This document shows, one piece after another, positions 18,331-26,327 of a DNA stretch of 64,000 bases. The stretch spans positions 558,001 through 622,000 of the forward strand of contig CAVXCI010000003.1 in the NCBI GenBank assembly GCA_963760285.1, given 5' to 3'. The position numbers and the translations under genes were made by a program. The DNA comes from PALSA-278 sp963760285. GTDB taxonomy: Bacteria > Acidobacteriota > Terriglobia > Acidiferrales > UBA7541. The notes under the pieces are model-generated. The model did no database searches. It saw only the letters and a program-made list of their open reading frames with translations, and had not been told where the DNA came from. Within the stretch, counting starts at the first letter, position 1. Each line of letters starts with the position of its first letter.

Positions 18331-18470
18331 ACTACGAGCGGGACAATTCCATTCATCTAAGCCGCCATTTATGCCTCCGGGGAGCGGTAGCCTGTTTATG
18401 CATCCGCTGGCGCGGCTTGCAACCTTTCGTCCGGCGCGGCATCTGAAAATTTGAGAGCGGAAGGTCTAAC

Positions 18471-19295
18471 ATGACGTGCACAACGACAAAAATTGCATCC
18501 GCAATGATCTTCCTGGCGCTGGCCGGGGCGGGGTTTTCCGCGCCGCGCGCCGCGCGGCAACCGGCGCCTGCTGAAAAAGGACGCCGCGCCGTGGTGGTGG
18601 AATTGTTCACCTCCGAAGGATGCTCTTCGTGTCCGCCGGCCGATGCCCTGCTGATGCGCCTGCAGGACCAGCAGCCCGTGGCCAACGCCGAAGTGATCGC
18701 CCTGGAAGAGCACGTGGATTACTGGAATGGCGACGGCTGGTTCGATCCCTTCTCCGCCGCCGAAAGCACCGGACGCCAGCAAACCTACGTGAACCGCTTC
18801 AAGGAAAGCAGTCTGTTCACGCCGGAAATGGTGATTGACGGCCAGAAGACCACCATCAGCGACGAAGCGCGCATGAAGCAAATTATTGCCACGGCGGCCA
18901 GCGCTCCGGCCACGGACGTTTCCATCAGCGCAGCGAAAGCGGCCAGCGGCGACGGGCGCCAGTTTGACGTGCGCATTGGGCCGCTCGTCGCGCCCACTCC
19001 TGGCGATATCGCGGAAGTCTGGCTGGCGGTGAGCGAAACCGGCCTGCAATCCGCCGTGAAGGCCGGAGAAAATCGCGGCAGAGATCTGCATCATGCCGCC
19101 GTGCTGCGGTCGCTGCGGAAAATTGGCGTGGCTGCGCGGAGCGGCGGCGGGGATAGTTTCACCGCCAGCCCGCAGGTGAAATTCAAGTCCAATTGGAAGC
19201 AGGAGAATCTTCAAGTGGTGGTCTTCGTGCAGGAAAGGAAAAGCCTGCGCATCCTCGGCGCGGCGAATTTGGCCGGCATGAGTAGTGGCGATTAG
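18471..19295 (+). CDS. DUF1223 thioredoxin-like secreted protein
   Basis: 274 residues with a signal peptide (about 1-27). The diagnostic DUF1223 start of the mature domain is present: VVELFTSEGCSSCPPADALL, with a CxxC pair in a thioredoxin-like fold, then HVDYWNGDGWFDPFS and FTPEMVIDG. The C-terminal third is a beta-rich domain. A periplasmic redox or metal-handling role is often assumed for the family but not established. The ATG at 18471 has GGAAGG upstream. Confidence 0.85.
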   Translation: MTCTTTKIASAMIFLALAGAGFSAPRAARQPAPAEKGRRAVVVELFTSEGCSSCPPADALLMRLQDQQPVANAEVIALEEHVDYWNGDGWFDPFSAAESTGRQQTYVNRFKESSLFTPEMVIDGQKTTISDEARMKQIIATAASAPATDVSISAAKAASGDGRQFDVRIGPLVAPTPGDIAEVWLAVSETGLQSAVKAGENRGRDLHHAAVLRSLRKIGVAARSGGGDSFTASPQVKFKSNWKQENLQVVVFVQERKSLRILGAANLAGMSSGD

Positions 19296-19442
19296 CGTTT
19301 CACTGCTGTCGCGGACGCGAAAATCGTGACGTTCCATCCGCCCGCGGACATTCCTGCCGAATTGGCTGGCGTTGTTTTTAGCGTCCATGCATAATTTCGC
19401 GGAGAAATAGATATCGGTGGGAACAGACCAAAGGAGCAAGAG

Positions 19443-19637
19443 ATGGCGAAATGCCCTTATTGCCAGCAGGGAGTTGTTCTGGAAAAAACCAGGCGGGAAA
19501 CCGCGGAAGCCAGAGACGCCGTCCAAAAGGACGTGACCGGCGTGGTGAAAAAGGAAATCATGTACTCCTGCCCGCACTGTGACTCCGTGCTGGGCTTTGG
19601 ATTTTTCCTGGGCGGCGTCTTTACCGACCGTCCCTGA
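19443..19637 (+). CDS. Small zinc-ribbon protein
   Basis: 64 residues, with AAGGAG 8 bp before the ATG. Two CxxC pairs (CPYC at residues 4-7 and CPHC around 43-46) are spaced like a zinc ribbon, separated by a charged helix (LEKTRRETAEARDAVQKD). The tail LGFGFFLGG is hydrophobic. No family was recognised with certainty. The paired knuckles suggest a nucleic-acid- or protein-binding zinc ribbon. Confidence 0.65.
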   Translation: MAKCPYCQQGVVLEKTRRETAEARDAVQKDVTGVVKKEIMYSCPHCDSVLGFGFFLGGVFTDRP

Positions 19638-19720
19638 CCCGCGTTGTCGTTCGGTGGACGCGCGCTGGCGCACGCGCACTTTTGACATTCGCGCGCCTCA
19701 CGGCGTATAAATCCAGCCTT

Positions 19721-20233
19721 ATGGCACACCCCTACATTTACAAGCTGGAAAAAGCGGCGGCGCATAAATATTCCGGCGGCGAATTGCGCGGCGCGTCGCA
19801 AAATGAACTTCCCATTCTCGCGGGGCAGAACGCGTCGCTCTACTCCGTGCGCCTGCTGCCCGGCGGAGTCCGCGAGCCGCACTGGCATCCCGCGGCGTGG
19901 GAATTTGACTATTGCGTGGCCGGACGCGCGCGCATGACCGTCCTCGACCCGCGCGGAAATTCCGATTCCTTTGAAGTGGAGCCGGGCGACGTGGTGTTCG
20001 TCCCGCAGGGATTTTTTCACTATTTCGAGAATACCGGCGACGGCGAACTCCACTTTCTGATTCTGTTCAACACCAGCCTGGCCGAAACGGAAGACGACAT
20101 CGGCATCGCCAGATCCGTTGGCGTGATGCCGGACGACGTGATGGCCGCGGTCTTCGGCGTTCCTATCGAGGTATTCCAGCGCCTGCCCAAGCCCACCGAG
20201 CCACTGGTGATGGTTAAGAAGCCGAAAGCCTGA
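19721..20233 (+). CDS. Cupin-domain protein (oxalate-decarboxylase-like)
   Basis: 170 residues from ATG 19721. Single cupin with metal-binding motif 1 (REPHWHPAAWEFDYCVAG: HxH...E) and motif 2 (GDVVFVPQGFFHYFENTG: H). This sequence pattern is close to the halves of oxalate decarboxylase/bicupins, but only one cupin unit is present. It lacks a signal peptide. A manganese- or iron-dependent enzyme or sugar-binding role is possible; the substrate is unknown. Confidence 0.82.
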   Translation: MAHPYIYKLEKAAAHKYSGGELRGASQNELPILAGQNASLYSVRLLPGGVREPHWHPAAWEFDYCVAGRARMTVLDPRGNSDSFEVEPGDVVFVPQGFFHYFENTGDGELHFLILFNTSLAETEDDIGIARSVGVMPDDVMAAVFGVPIEVFQRLPKPTEPLVMVKKPKA

Positions 20234-20349
20234 GCCGCATTGCAGCGCCAATTTTTCCCCTGGCTCCGTCGCGGAGTTCGCCCCGCGCGAATGGCCTTCG
20301 GGTGGCGTTCGATCTTGACATCGCAGGTCCTCCGCGAGATATTCTCGCC

Positions 20350-20856
20350 ATGACCTCCACCATAGTTTTGCTTCTCGCCGTGGCTCTTGGCATCGTTGCC
20401 GGTCTTCGCGCCTTGACGCCTCTCGCCGTTTCCTGCTGGGGCGCGCATCTTGGCTGGATTAATCTCCACGGATCGCATCTATCCTGGATGGGATCGGTCA
20501 TCGCCGTGGGAATTTTCACGCTGGCCGCGCTCGGTGAACTGGTGACCGACAAATTGCCGTCAACGCCAGCTCGCACCGCGCCGCCTTCGCTGATCATTCG
20601 CATGTTGTCCGGCGGAATTTGCGGCGCGGTTATCGGTATCGCGGGAAGCACCATCATTGCGGCCGGCATGGGGCCCAATATCATTGTCGCGGTAATTGCA
20701 GGCGTTGTGGGAGCTCTAATCGGCACGTTCGGCGGCTATCAAGTCCGCCACATGCTCACCCACGGCAGCGTCCACGCGCCCGACCTTCCCGTCGCCCTCG
20801 TCGAAGACCTCATCGCCATTGGCCTCGGCTTGTTCGTCGTCACCCGCTTCCGGTAA
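20350..20856 (+). CDS. DUF4126-family membrane protein
   Basis: 168 residues, starting at MTSTIVLLLAVALGIVAG, with four to five hydrophobic segments. The pattern ALGIVAGLRALTPLAV near the N-terminus, LGELVTDKLPSTPART in the middle and the C-terminal HGSVHAPDLPVALVEDLIAIG match the DUF4126 family. Function is unknown. It is the last core-looking gene before the accessory island begins at about 20.88 kb. Confidence 0.75.
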   Translation: MTSTIVLLLAVALGIVAGLRALTPLAVSCWGAHLGWINLHGSHLSWMGSVIAVGIFTLAALGELVTDKLPSTPARTAPPSLIIRMLSGGICGAVIGIAGSTIIAAGMGPNIIVAVIAGVVGALIGTFGGYQVRHMLTHGSVHAPDLPVALVEDLIAIGLGLFVVTRFR

Positions 20857-20886
20857 GAATACATTTCGCCCCGCACCGCGCAATCA

Positions 20887-21273
20887 TCATCGTCCCTTAA
20901 AATACCTTCCCGGTGGAAACACTCCCCTGCGGGCGAATTCCCTTCCCACGGCCTTCTTGATCTCCCAGCACCACCAATCGAACGTGCTCACGGGGACGCC
21001 GACCAGCGCGATGGCGTGTTTATATTCCGTGCCGTCCAGAAAATAGATCTCAAAAAGCCGCATCCGCTTCTTCCACGTGGGACGCGCCAGCGCGCGCCGC
21101 GCCGCCAGTTCAAAATCCGCAGCATACTCTTCCGCGCCAACCCGATCCGGCTTCCAGCGATAGCCGCCCGAAGGCGTGTCGCGGCCGGCGCTGGCCGGGA
21201 TGCGTCCTGACAGCCAATCGCGCAACTGGCAATACCGCGCATGACAGACATCGAACATTTCCAGGTCTCGCAT
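20887..21273 (-). CDS. Phage-type HTH protein, sigma region-4-like
   Basis: 128 residues. The C-terminal half resembles a sigma-factor region-4 or phage late-regulator helix-turn-helix: RMRLFEIYFLDGTEYKHAIALVGVPVSTFDWWCWEIKKAVG, then RRGVFPPGRYF. The first half is unassigned, with conserved-looking aromatics and cysteines. Neighbouring minus-strand genes look phage- or plasmid-derived, which suggests a regulator of an integrated element. I do not recognise a named family. ATG at 21273; no strong ribosome site seen. Confidence 0.45.
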   Translation of the reverse strand: MRDLEMFDVCHARYCQLRDWLSGRIPASAGRDTPSGGYRWKPDRVGAEEYAADFELAARRALARPTWKKRMRLFEIYFLDGTEYKHAIALVGVPVSTFDWWCWEIKKAVGREFARRGVFPPGRYFKGR

Positions 21274-21370
21274 AGTTTCGAGTGGCGCAGACCTCTAGCC
21301 TGCGCTTCATCCTTCGCGGAGTTCCTTCAACAGCTTTCGCTGCGCGCACGCCCCGCGCATGCCGCGCTTT

Positions 21371-21718
21371 CTACTGGCTCCAGGGCTCGCCGGACTCTTC
21401 CTCGTCTTCGAATATTTCCGCGCAGGACTCAAAACACTCCCGCCAGCCTTCCAGGTACCCCCGCGCATATTCGTCGGCCAGTTTCATTCGCTCGCCGTAT
21501 TGCTTCTGCGCGGCGAGAATTCGTTCCGTGTCCATTCCCGGCGATTTCACCGCCAGCTGCACGCGCCACTTCACTTCCCGCGCGGCGCGCGCCAGCCAGT
21601 GCAATGGCGCTGGAAAATAGATCGCCACGTGCCGCATGGGGTCGAACCACCCCATCCGCCAACCCACCGGCGCGGCCACACCCGGCGCCAGTTCCCGCAT
21701 CAGAATTCCCTTTCTCAT
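21371..21718 (-). CDS. Hypothetical protein of the accessory module
   Basis: About 116 residues from ATG 21718, chosen because AAGGAGG lies 7 bp upstream. It is a single soluble domain rich in W, R and E (WRMGWFDPMRHVAIYFPAPLHWLARAARE), with a C-terminal helix of charged repeats (YARGYLEGWRECFESCAEIFEDEEESG). No family recognised. It is co-directional with, and 20 bp after, the wHTH replication-like gene, so probably part of the same operon. Confidence 0.55.
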   Translation of the reverse strand: MRKGILMRELAPGVAAPVGWRMGWFDPMRHVAIYFPAPLHWLARAAREVKWRVQLAVKSPGMDTERILAAQKQYGERMKLADEYARGYLEGWRECFESCAEIFEDEEESGEPWSQ

Positions 21719-21737
21719 TGCATGCCTCCTTCCGCGT

Positions 21738-22445
21738 TCATTTCCGTCCCGTCGGTCCCGCTCCCACGGCCAATTCACGCCGCAGTTCCGCCTCGCGCTG
21801 GCTGTGCCAATCAAACGGCCGCGCCCGCGGCCTTTGCGCCCCGGTGCATTCGTGCATTTTTCTGTTGGTCGCCCCCTCCCGGGAAGACGAATAAACTGGA
21901 GGCTGCGGTTGTTTATAAGTATGACTAGAAGTATTTCTATTTATCCACGCGATAGACCCCTCATTTTTCAGTTCGTTGGCGCTGATTCTCGCGCAATTTT
22001 GAGGTGCCCTATCCTCAACTTTGAGAACCGGTCCCCTCAAAAATGCGCCGCCTCCGGCTGTGGAATTCACAGCACCTGTGGAAATCTGTCCCATCCCTTC
22101 GGATGTCCCCGCCCCACGCGCATTCCCCCGCCGTGCCTGGCTGAATTTTTTCTCCTTCAAAATGTGGATAACTAGGCCCAGCGGGGCCGGCTTGGTCTCG
22201 ATGTATCCTGCCACGCGCAGCAACCGCAGCCAGCGCTCAATGGTTTTCCTGGGAAAGTTTGTTTCCTCTTCAATCTCCCGGTAACTAATCGGCCTGCCAC
22301 CCAGGACCAGCCCAAGGCCGCCCCGCTTCCCTGTCTGTCGCAGGACCAGCCATCCAAAAAGCCACACTGCCGCGCCCATGCGCTGGTAGTGCGTGGCCTC
22401 GAACAGAGTTCCTCGTAAGCCGCTGTTGTAGTTTTTTTCGCGCAT
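21738..22445 (-). CDS. Winged-helix replication-type protein (plasmid/phage-like)
   Basis: About 235 residues. The first 110 residues form a winged-helix pattern: YQRMGAAVWLFGWLVLRQT, then ISYREIEEETNFPRKTIERWLRLLRVAGYIETK, with a clear recognition helix and wing, as in plasmid or phage replication initiators. The remaining half is low-complexity and proline/serine/threonine-rich, ending in a basic tail. ATG 22445 has AAGGAG unusually far upstream (19 bp); an ATG at 22484 is an alternative. It is the largest gene of the minus-strand accessory operon. Replication role is inferred. Confidence 0.55.
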   Translation of the reverse strand: MREKNYNSGLRGTLFEATHYQRMGAAVWLFGWLVLRQTGKRGGLGLVLGGRPISYREIEEETNFPRKTIERWLRLLRVAGYIETKPAPLGLVIHILKEKKFSQARRGNARGAGTSEGMGQISTGAVNSTAGGGAFLRGPVLKVEDRAPQNCARISANELKNEGSIAWINRNTSSHTYKQPQPPVYSSSREGATNRKMHECTGAQRPRARPFDWHSQREAELRRELAVGAGPTGRK

Positions 22446-22497
22446 CGTTAGCCGCCGTAAGCGTCTCCTTCCGTTGCCCTGCATCCCTCGCCAGCGA

Positions 22498-22827
22498 TCA
22501 ACACACTCCGCAATACGGAACCGCTATTTCCACAAACTCTTCCGGCGCGCCGCGTCCATCGCAGCGATCAACAGGCTCCAGCCGCATCACTGTGACCTTG
22601 GCCCGCCGCGAGTTACAGAACGCGCATCGCCGCGGCTCCGGCTTCGAGGCCTCGGCGATCTTTCGCGTCATTGCCTTCTCGCACGCCCTCGCGTGCTCCT
22701 TCTTTCGGTTGCGCGGACAGGCTCTCCAGCGCCTCATGTACTCGCGCCGGCAATCGCGCTCGCGATCTTTACGTTCCCCCCGACAACCAGCCCCCTTCGC
22801 AGCCCTCTTCACCCGTTGCTCAGTCAT
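22498..22827 (-). CDS. Small cysteine-rich basic protein
   Basis: About 109 residues from ATG 22827 (a GTG 6 bp earlier is possible). The first 65 residues are strongly basic and helical. The C-terminal part has CAFCNSRRAKV...C...YCGVC, two CxxC pairs suggesting a zinc ribbon. No family recognised. It is the first gene of the minus-strand accessory cluster and could be a DNA-binding regulator. Confidence 0.5.
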   Translation of the reverse strand: MTEQRVKRAAKGAGCRGERKDRERDCRREYMRRWRACPRNRKKEHARACEKAMTRKIAEASKPEPRRCAFCNSRRAKVTVMRLEPVDRCDGRGAPEEFVEIAVPYCGVC

Positions 22828-22904
22828 CCTCACCGTGTTCCCGCCGGCACATGTTATAGGCCATGGTCGCTAGTACCTAAGTGTATGCAATCCAGTACAT
22901 ATTC

Positions 22905-22933
22905 TTGACAATACTATTTCTCTGATATCTACT
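22905..22933 (+). promoter_or_regulatory. Sigma-70 promoter in the accessory island
   Basis: A consensus TTGACA (22905-22910), 17-bp spacer and TCTACT -10. It points into the small plus-strand gene at 23015 and diverges from the minus-strand operon. Confidence 0.5.
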
Positions 22934-23014
22934 CCGCTCTTCTATGGTGGCTACATACCTATCTATTAACCGTGAGGAGGAGCAGTTCTCATCTCTTTCT
23001 GTCTAGAGGAACCC

Positions 23015-23353
23015 ATGGAGACTCTGTCCAGCTTCTCATCAGCGCTTGCGGATTGTTCTGCGACCATGCTCGAGTCTATCGAGATGGCGCGAATGAACCA
23101 GGCAGTTACTCTGCTCAAGGAGGTCAATCACCTTCTCGAGGAATGGATCTCTGTCCAGGCGGAAGCCCGCTTGGCGCGCTGGCTCATTGAACATCCCCCT
23201 TCCTCTGCCTCTGCCGCTCCTATGGTCATGACACTGGCCGTGAAAACTCCTTCTTTGCTTCCCGAAGCTTTTCGAGGTGAACCTCATGTCCCCGGTTTCA
23301 AGCCCGCCTTTGTCCCAACTTCGCACATGTGCGGGCGTTCCAGGGCTTCGTGA
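23015..23353 (+). CDS. Small helical hypothetical protein
   Basis: 112 residues. The first 65 residues form an amphipathic helical pattern (TMLESIEMARMNQAVTLLKEVNHLLEEWISVQ), followed by a serine/proline-rich tail. AGAGG precedes the ATG and a good sigma-70 promoter lies about 80 bp upstream. No homology recognised. Its 3' end overlaps the convergent minus-strand gene by ~70 bp, so at least one of the two ends may be wrong. Confidence 0.4.
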   Translation: METLSSFSSALADCSATMLESIEMARMNQAVTLLKEVNHLLEEWISVQAEARLARWLIEHPPSSASAAPMVMTLAVKTPSLLPEAFRGEPHVPGFKPAFVPTSHMCGRSRAS

Positions 23354-23622
23354 CAGGCGCGCTTGAGGTGTGGCAAATCTTCTCTTTTAAACCTTGAAAG
23401 GCTGGCAGCGTCAGCATCTTGCCCACAATCACCCGCCCGCTGTCCCAGCGAGCCGAGAATCCTTGCATCTGCAATGTGCAACCGCGGCAATTGAAATCGC
23501 TCACAAGCCTCGCCTACGTATTGAAACCACGACTCCGCCTCTTCCATTCCCGACACTTTCACATCCCGCTGTCCCACGACCCTTTCCGGGCAGCCGTAGC
23601 TGAGCATTTGCATGTTCCCCAT
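23284..23622 (-). CDS. Small hypothetical protein of the accessory island
   Basis: 112 residues from ATG 23622, with GGGAGG 8 bp upstream. It is soluble, with mixed helix and three or four cysteines (YVGEACERFQLPRLHIADARILGSLGQ). This strand is purine-rich here, as coding strands usually are. No family recognised. It overlaps the 3' end of the convergent gene at 23015-23353. Confidence 0.4.
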   Translation of the reverse strand: MGNMQMLSYGCPERVVGQRDVKVSGMEEAESWFQYVGEACERFQLPRLHIADARILGSLGQRAGDCGQDADAASLSRFKREDLPHLKRACHEALERPHMCEVGTKAGLKPGT

Positions 23623-24675
23623 GGCACGCACCTCCCTCGTCTATCCCACTTCCTCGGTCAACCTCGTCCATGGCCCAAATGTTTATCGAGACTTACATCC
23701 CGCGCCATTCACACCCCCCCCCAACGACCTTCTCGGAAGCATCTCTCTTCTTGGCTGCCTGACATTGCCACTTAATGTCCCCTGGGCCGACCCTCTGTAT
23801 TATCGTCCTTCACCGTATTGCGTCTCTTTACTCCTGAGTTGATACACACTTTAGAGCGCGCGTCCGTAACACCCTATCCACTGGCACTGATTACAGCACC
23901 TCCGCGTTTCTTTTGACGGTCCCTACTACTTATAAAGTCGTCGGAGAACCGCTGCTGGTCGCCTGGACACTAGCATGCCATCTCACATGCAACGCATCGC
24001 TGCGCCCTTACTTACCTACTTACTTACTACTGATGCTATACATGTTCGTCTCATCTACTGTGTTCTTATGCCATCGCTCGCCGCGCCGAGTTATATTCCA
24101 ATGGCGCGCAATGCATCGGCGCTGTTTCCCTCGGCCATCGCCTCGTCTCCCATTCATTCTTCGCGCCCATCTCGGCCAATTGCTTTTGGTCGGTGCTTAC
24201 GCCTGCCACCATCGCGGTCGTTGTATTGTGCGTTGCATTTTGCGACAGTCTCCGGACCCTTCGACGACTCCTGCTTGTCGACCCTCCGAGCCCTGCCTGC
24301 CGGCTTGCTCCCTTCCTTGCTCGCCTGATCTTTGAATATTTGCACGTACCCTTGCATCAGGCCTCTCACTTTCATTTGTTCGCCGCCAGCAGGGCCCATC
24401 TGCGTCTCTGCCATTTGTACATTTGCCCCATGCCCTCAGATCAGGCTTTGCCGACCCGCCACACCGGCAAAGGTCCGCCTCCTTCCTTTGCCCCTGCCGC
24501 GCTTTGTGAACCCCTTACCGCCGCGCACTCCCTGTTATATTCATTAGGGACCGTGCGCGGTATTTAGATACACATAGCACTATTGCATGACCATGTTAGT
24601 ACTACATGTTGTTGTGGTGTAGGCAGGCCGTTATACAGCGGTCTTATAATAGTGAGGGCTATGTAATGCACCCCA
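23623..24675. other. Gene-poor, pyrimidine-rich, lower-GC stretch
   Basis: About 1 kb whose plus strand is strongly C+T-rich and whose GC is below the flanks. Long open frames on the plus strand have serine/proline/leucine-rich low-complexity translations without ribosome sites and are not convincing. It contains a nine-base C tract at 23714-23722 and an imperfect palindrome near 24591-24607 in an AT-rich segment that borders the IS remnant. One doubtful minus-strand gene is listed separately. Confidence 0.5.
24154..24414 (-). CDS. Doubtful small hydrophilic protein
   Basis: 86 residues, highly charged, rich in K, R, Q and G, with one helix (GLMQGYVQIFKDQASKEG). It lies on the purine-rich strand, which favours it, but has only a weak ribosome site and no recognisable family. 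Could be spurious. Confidence 0.25.
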   Translation of the reverse strand: MAETQMGPAGGEQMKVRGLMQGYVQIFKDQASKEGSKPAGRARRVDKQESSKGPETVAKCNAQYNDRDGGRRKHRPKAIGRDGREE

Positions 24676-25166
24676 TTACACTAGACAGTTATGGTCTCCG
24701 AATTTAGTACCGCTGCAAAGCTCAAGAAAGCCTCGTGGGGAGTACGGCTTCCGACTCCGCGATGAGGCCGGCCGAGATGGTACTCCTGTATTCAGCGGGT
24801 GATCGCGGCTCGCGCTTCCTGCACACTGCGATATTGCGCCGTCCAGACTTCCTCCTCTTTCAAGCTGCGATGGAACCGTTCGATGTAGCTGTTGCCTTGC
24901 GGGTGATGACCCGCCGTCCGCCGATGGATGATGCCCCGCCGCCCCAACGTTTCCAGGAAACGCGAGGAGGTGAACTGTGTGCCACCGTCCGTCGTGGGTG
25001 TCACGATGTTTTTTAGGATCTTGATCTCCGGCGACTTCCGCCCCAGCGTTCGCTCCAACTGCCGGATGCGATGGGCCTTCGGCGAGGCCAACAACCACCC
25101 CGCCGACTTCCCCGCGCGCCGCCCTGGTGGATGGCGAAGCACGCTAATTTCTGCTATAAACTCCAA
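24676..25166 (-). pseudogene. IS3-family transposase remnant, internally deleted
   Basis: The frame from 25166 begins with an OrfA C-terminal leucine-zipper-like motif (HRIRQLERTLGRKSPEIKIL). It then jumps straight into the end of the OrfB integrase catalytic core (DGGTQFTSSRF with the second aspartate, ERFHRSLKEEEVW with the glutamate). The N-terminal part of the core, including the first aspartate, is missing. A TGA at 24792-24794 replaces the tryptophan normally seen in this position; in the same frame the typical IS3 tail (PHRGVGSRTPHEAFL) continues to about 24700. It is a dead insertion sequence that suggests past recombination in the island. Confidence 0.8.
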
Positions 25167-25168
25167 CC

Positions 25169-25365
25169 ATGGCGGACAAATGGGGAAGGCGTCTATTCAG
25201 GGCGGGAGCAATCGTTTTGATTGTGCTGGGGCTGGTACACTCGCTGTCCCTGATTCGAAAGGTGACTCCGGCGGATGAAACCGAGCAGCAATTGCTCGAT
25301 TTGATGTCCAACTACCGTTTCACCATCATGGGCTCGATGCGCAGCATGCAGGACCTGATGCAGGG
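25169..25365 (+). pseudogene. Truncated small membrane protein (5' part only)
   Basis: The first ~65 residues form a start of a membrane protein: MADKWGRRLF, one helix (AGAIVLIVLGLVHSLSL), then a soluble segment NYRFTIMGSMRSMQDLMQG. This resembles small acidobacterial membrane proteins of four helices, but the frame then runs into a different gene at about 25360 and stops at 25390. The other helices are missing, so the gene appears cut by a deletion junction. The IS remnant lies just upstream. Confidence 0.55.
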
Positions 25366-25920
25366 GCGCTTCTGCTTTGCGCGCTGCTGATCACCGCCGG
25401 CTGCGCTTCGAAAACCACGGTGACCAATGTTCCCACAGGCGTCAGCACCACCGCCGTCCAGAACTGGTATGCCATGACCGGGCTTTCGCAGAGCATCGCC
25501 TCGGTCACCAACCAGACCACCGCGGCGATCGCCAGCCTGAACTCTTCCGCTCCCGGCGTGATTCCGTCCAATATTTACGCCACGGTGATCACCGGCCTGG
25601 GCAAGGCGGCGCAGGCGGATGAATCCCTGAACACCTATCTGGCGGCCGTCCCGAATAACGCTTTCACCAGCTCGGACGCCAGCAACGTGCAGGGCTACGT
25701 CTCCGACATTCAGGCGGGAATCACCGCGGCAAATAATTCCGGCCTCACGGGAATCAAAAACCAGTCCAGCCTGAGCACCATCAACGGCTGGATCGCCACG
25801 CTCACCACCGACGCGCTGACGATTGTGAACCTGATCGTTTCGCTCGGCGCCACCATCAGTTCAAGCAACCGTCCGCCGGGCTTCGTCTTTCCCGCGCTGG
25901 CTTTCCGGGAGGCGGCATGA
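25366..25920 (+). pseudogene. Lipoprotein gene lacking its 5' end
   Basis: Read in frame from about 25366, a lipoprotein signal is visible (ALLLCALLITAGC, then ASKTT) continuing into ~165 residues of helical T/S/N/A-rich protein (WYAMTGLSQSIASVTNQTTAAIASL). No ATG precedes the signal in this frame; the nearby ATGs belong to the truncated upstream gene. The start was therefore probably lost at the junction near 25360, although a GTG at 25420 would give a shortened, signal-less protein. It overlaps the next gene by ATGA. Possibly phage-derived; family unknown. Confidence 0.55.
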
Positions 25921-26252
25921 GCAACGGCACGGGCTCGAAAATCCTTTCGGTCATTGGAGAGATTGTGCAGGTGGCCGTCCCGGCCGCCAGCGGGCTTGTG
26001 CCCGTGGTGATGGCGGCCATCGCCGATATCAAGGCGTCCGAGGATGGACAAACCCTCACCTACACTTTGGCGGTGCAGCAGGGAGAGGCGGCGCTGACGA
26101 CGGCGGATTCGCTCGATGAGCAAACGCTTTCGGAAGTGAATGCCGAACTCGCCAAGCTGGGATTGCCGCCGCTGCAATCCGCCGCGCCGGCCGCTCCGCA
26201 GACGGCCGACGAAGCGACGGAAGCGCAGCCAGCGGAAGCGCAGCCAACCTAG
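25917..26252 (+). CDS. Small hypothetical protein downstream of the broken lipoprotein
   Basis: 111 residues. The start codon overlaps the preceding stop (ATGA), implying translational coupling. The first half has a mildly hydrophobic helix (VAVPAASGLVPVVMAAIADIK), the second is helical and ends in an A/P/Q/E-rich tail. This arrangement (lipoprotein plus small holin-like protein) is seen in phage or phage-like modules, but no catalytic motif is present. Function unknown. It ends at an intrinsic terminator. Confidence 0.5.
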   Translation: MSNGTGSKILSVIGEIVQVAVPAASGLVPVVMAAIADIKASEDGQTLTYTLAVQQGEAALTTADSLDEQTLSEVNAELAKLGLPPLQSAAPAAPQTADEATEAQPAEAQPT

Positions 26253-26290
26253 AAATTCTCGCGCGCCGACCATACACGGCCGTGGGATGT

Positions 26291-26327
26291 CGCCGGGGTT
26301 CCCGCAAGGGGGCCCCGGCGTTTTTTA
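26291..26327 (+). terminator. Intrinsic terminator
   Basis: CGCCGGGG (26291-26298) pairs with CCCCGGCG (26313-26320), followed by TTTTTT. A strong 8-bp GC stem with a U-run, ending the 25.9-kb gene pair. Confidence 0.85.

Noticed and set aside
23419..24567. Long plus-strand frames in the gene-poor stretch
   Set aside because: Serine, proline and leucine-rich translations follow the C+T bias, no ribosome sites and no recognisable fold.
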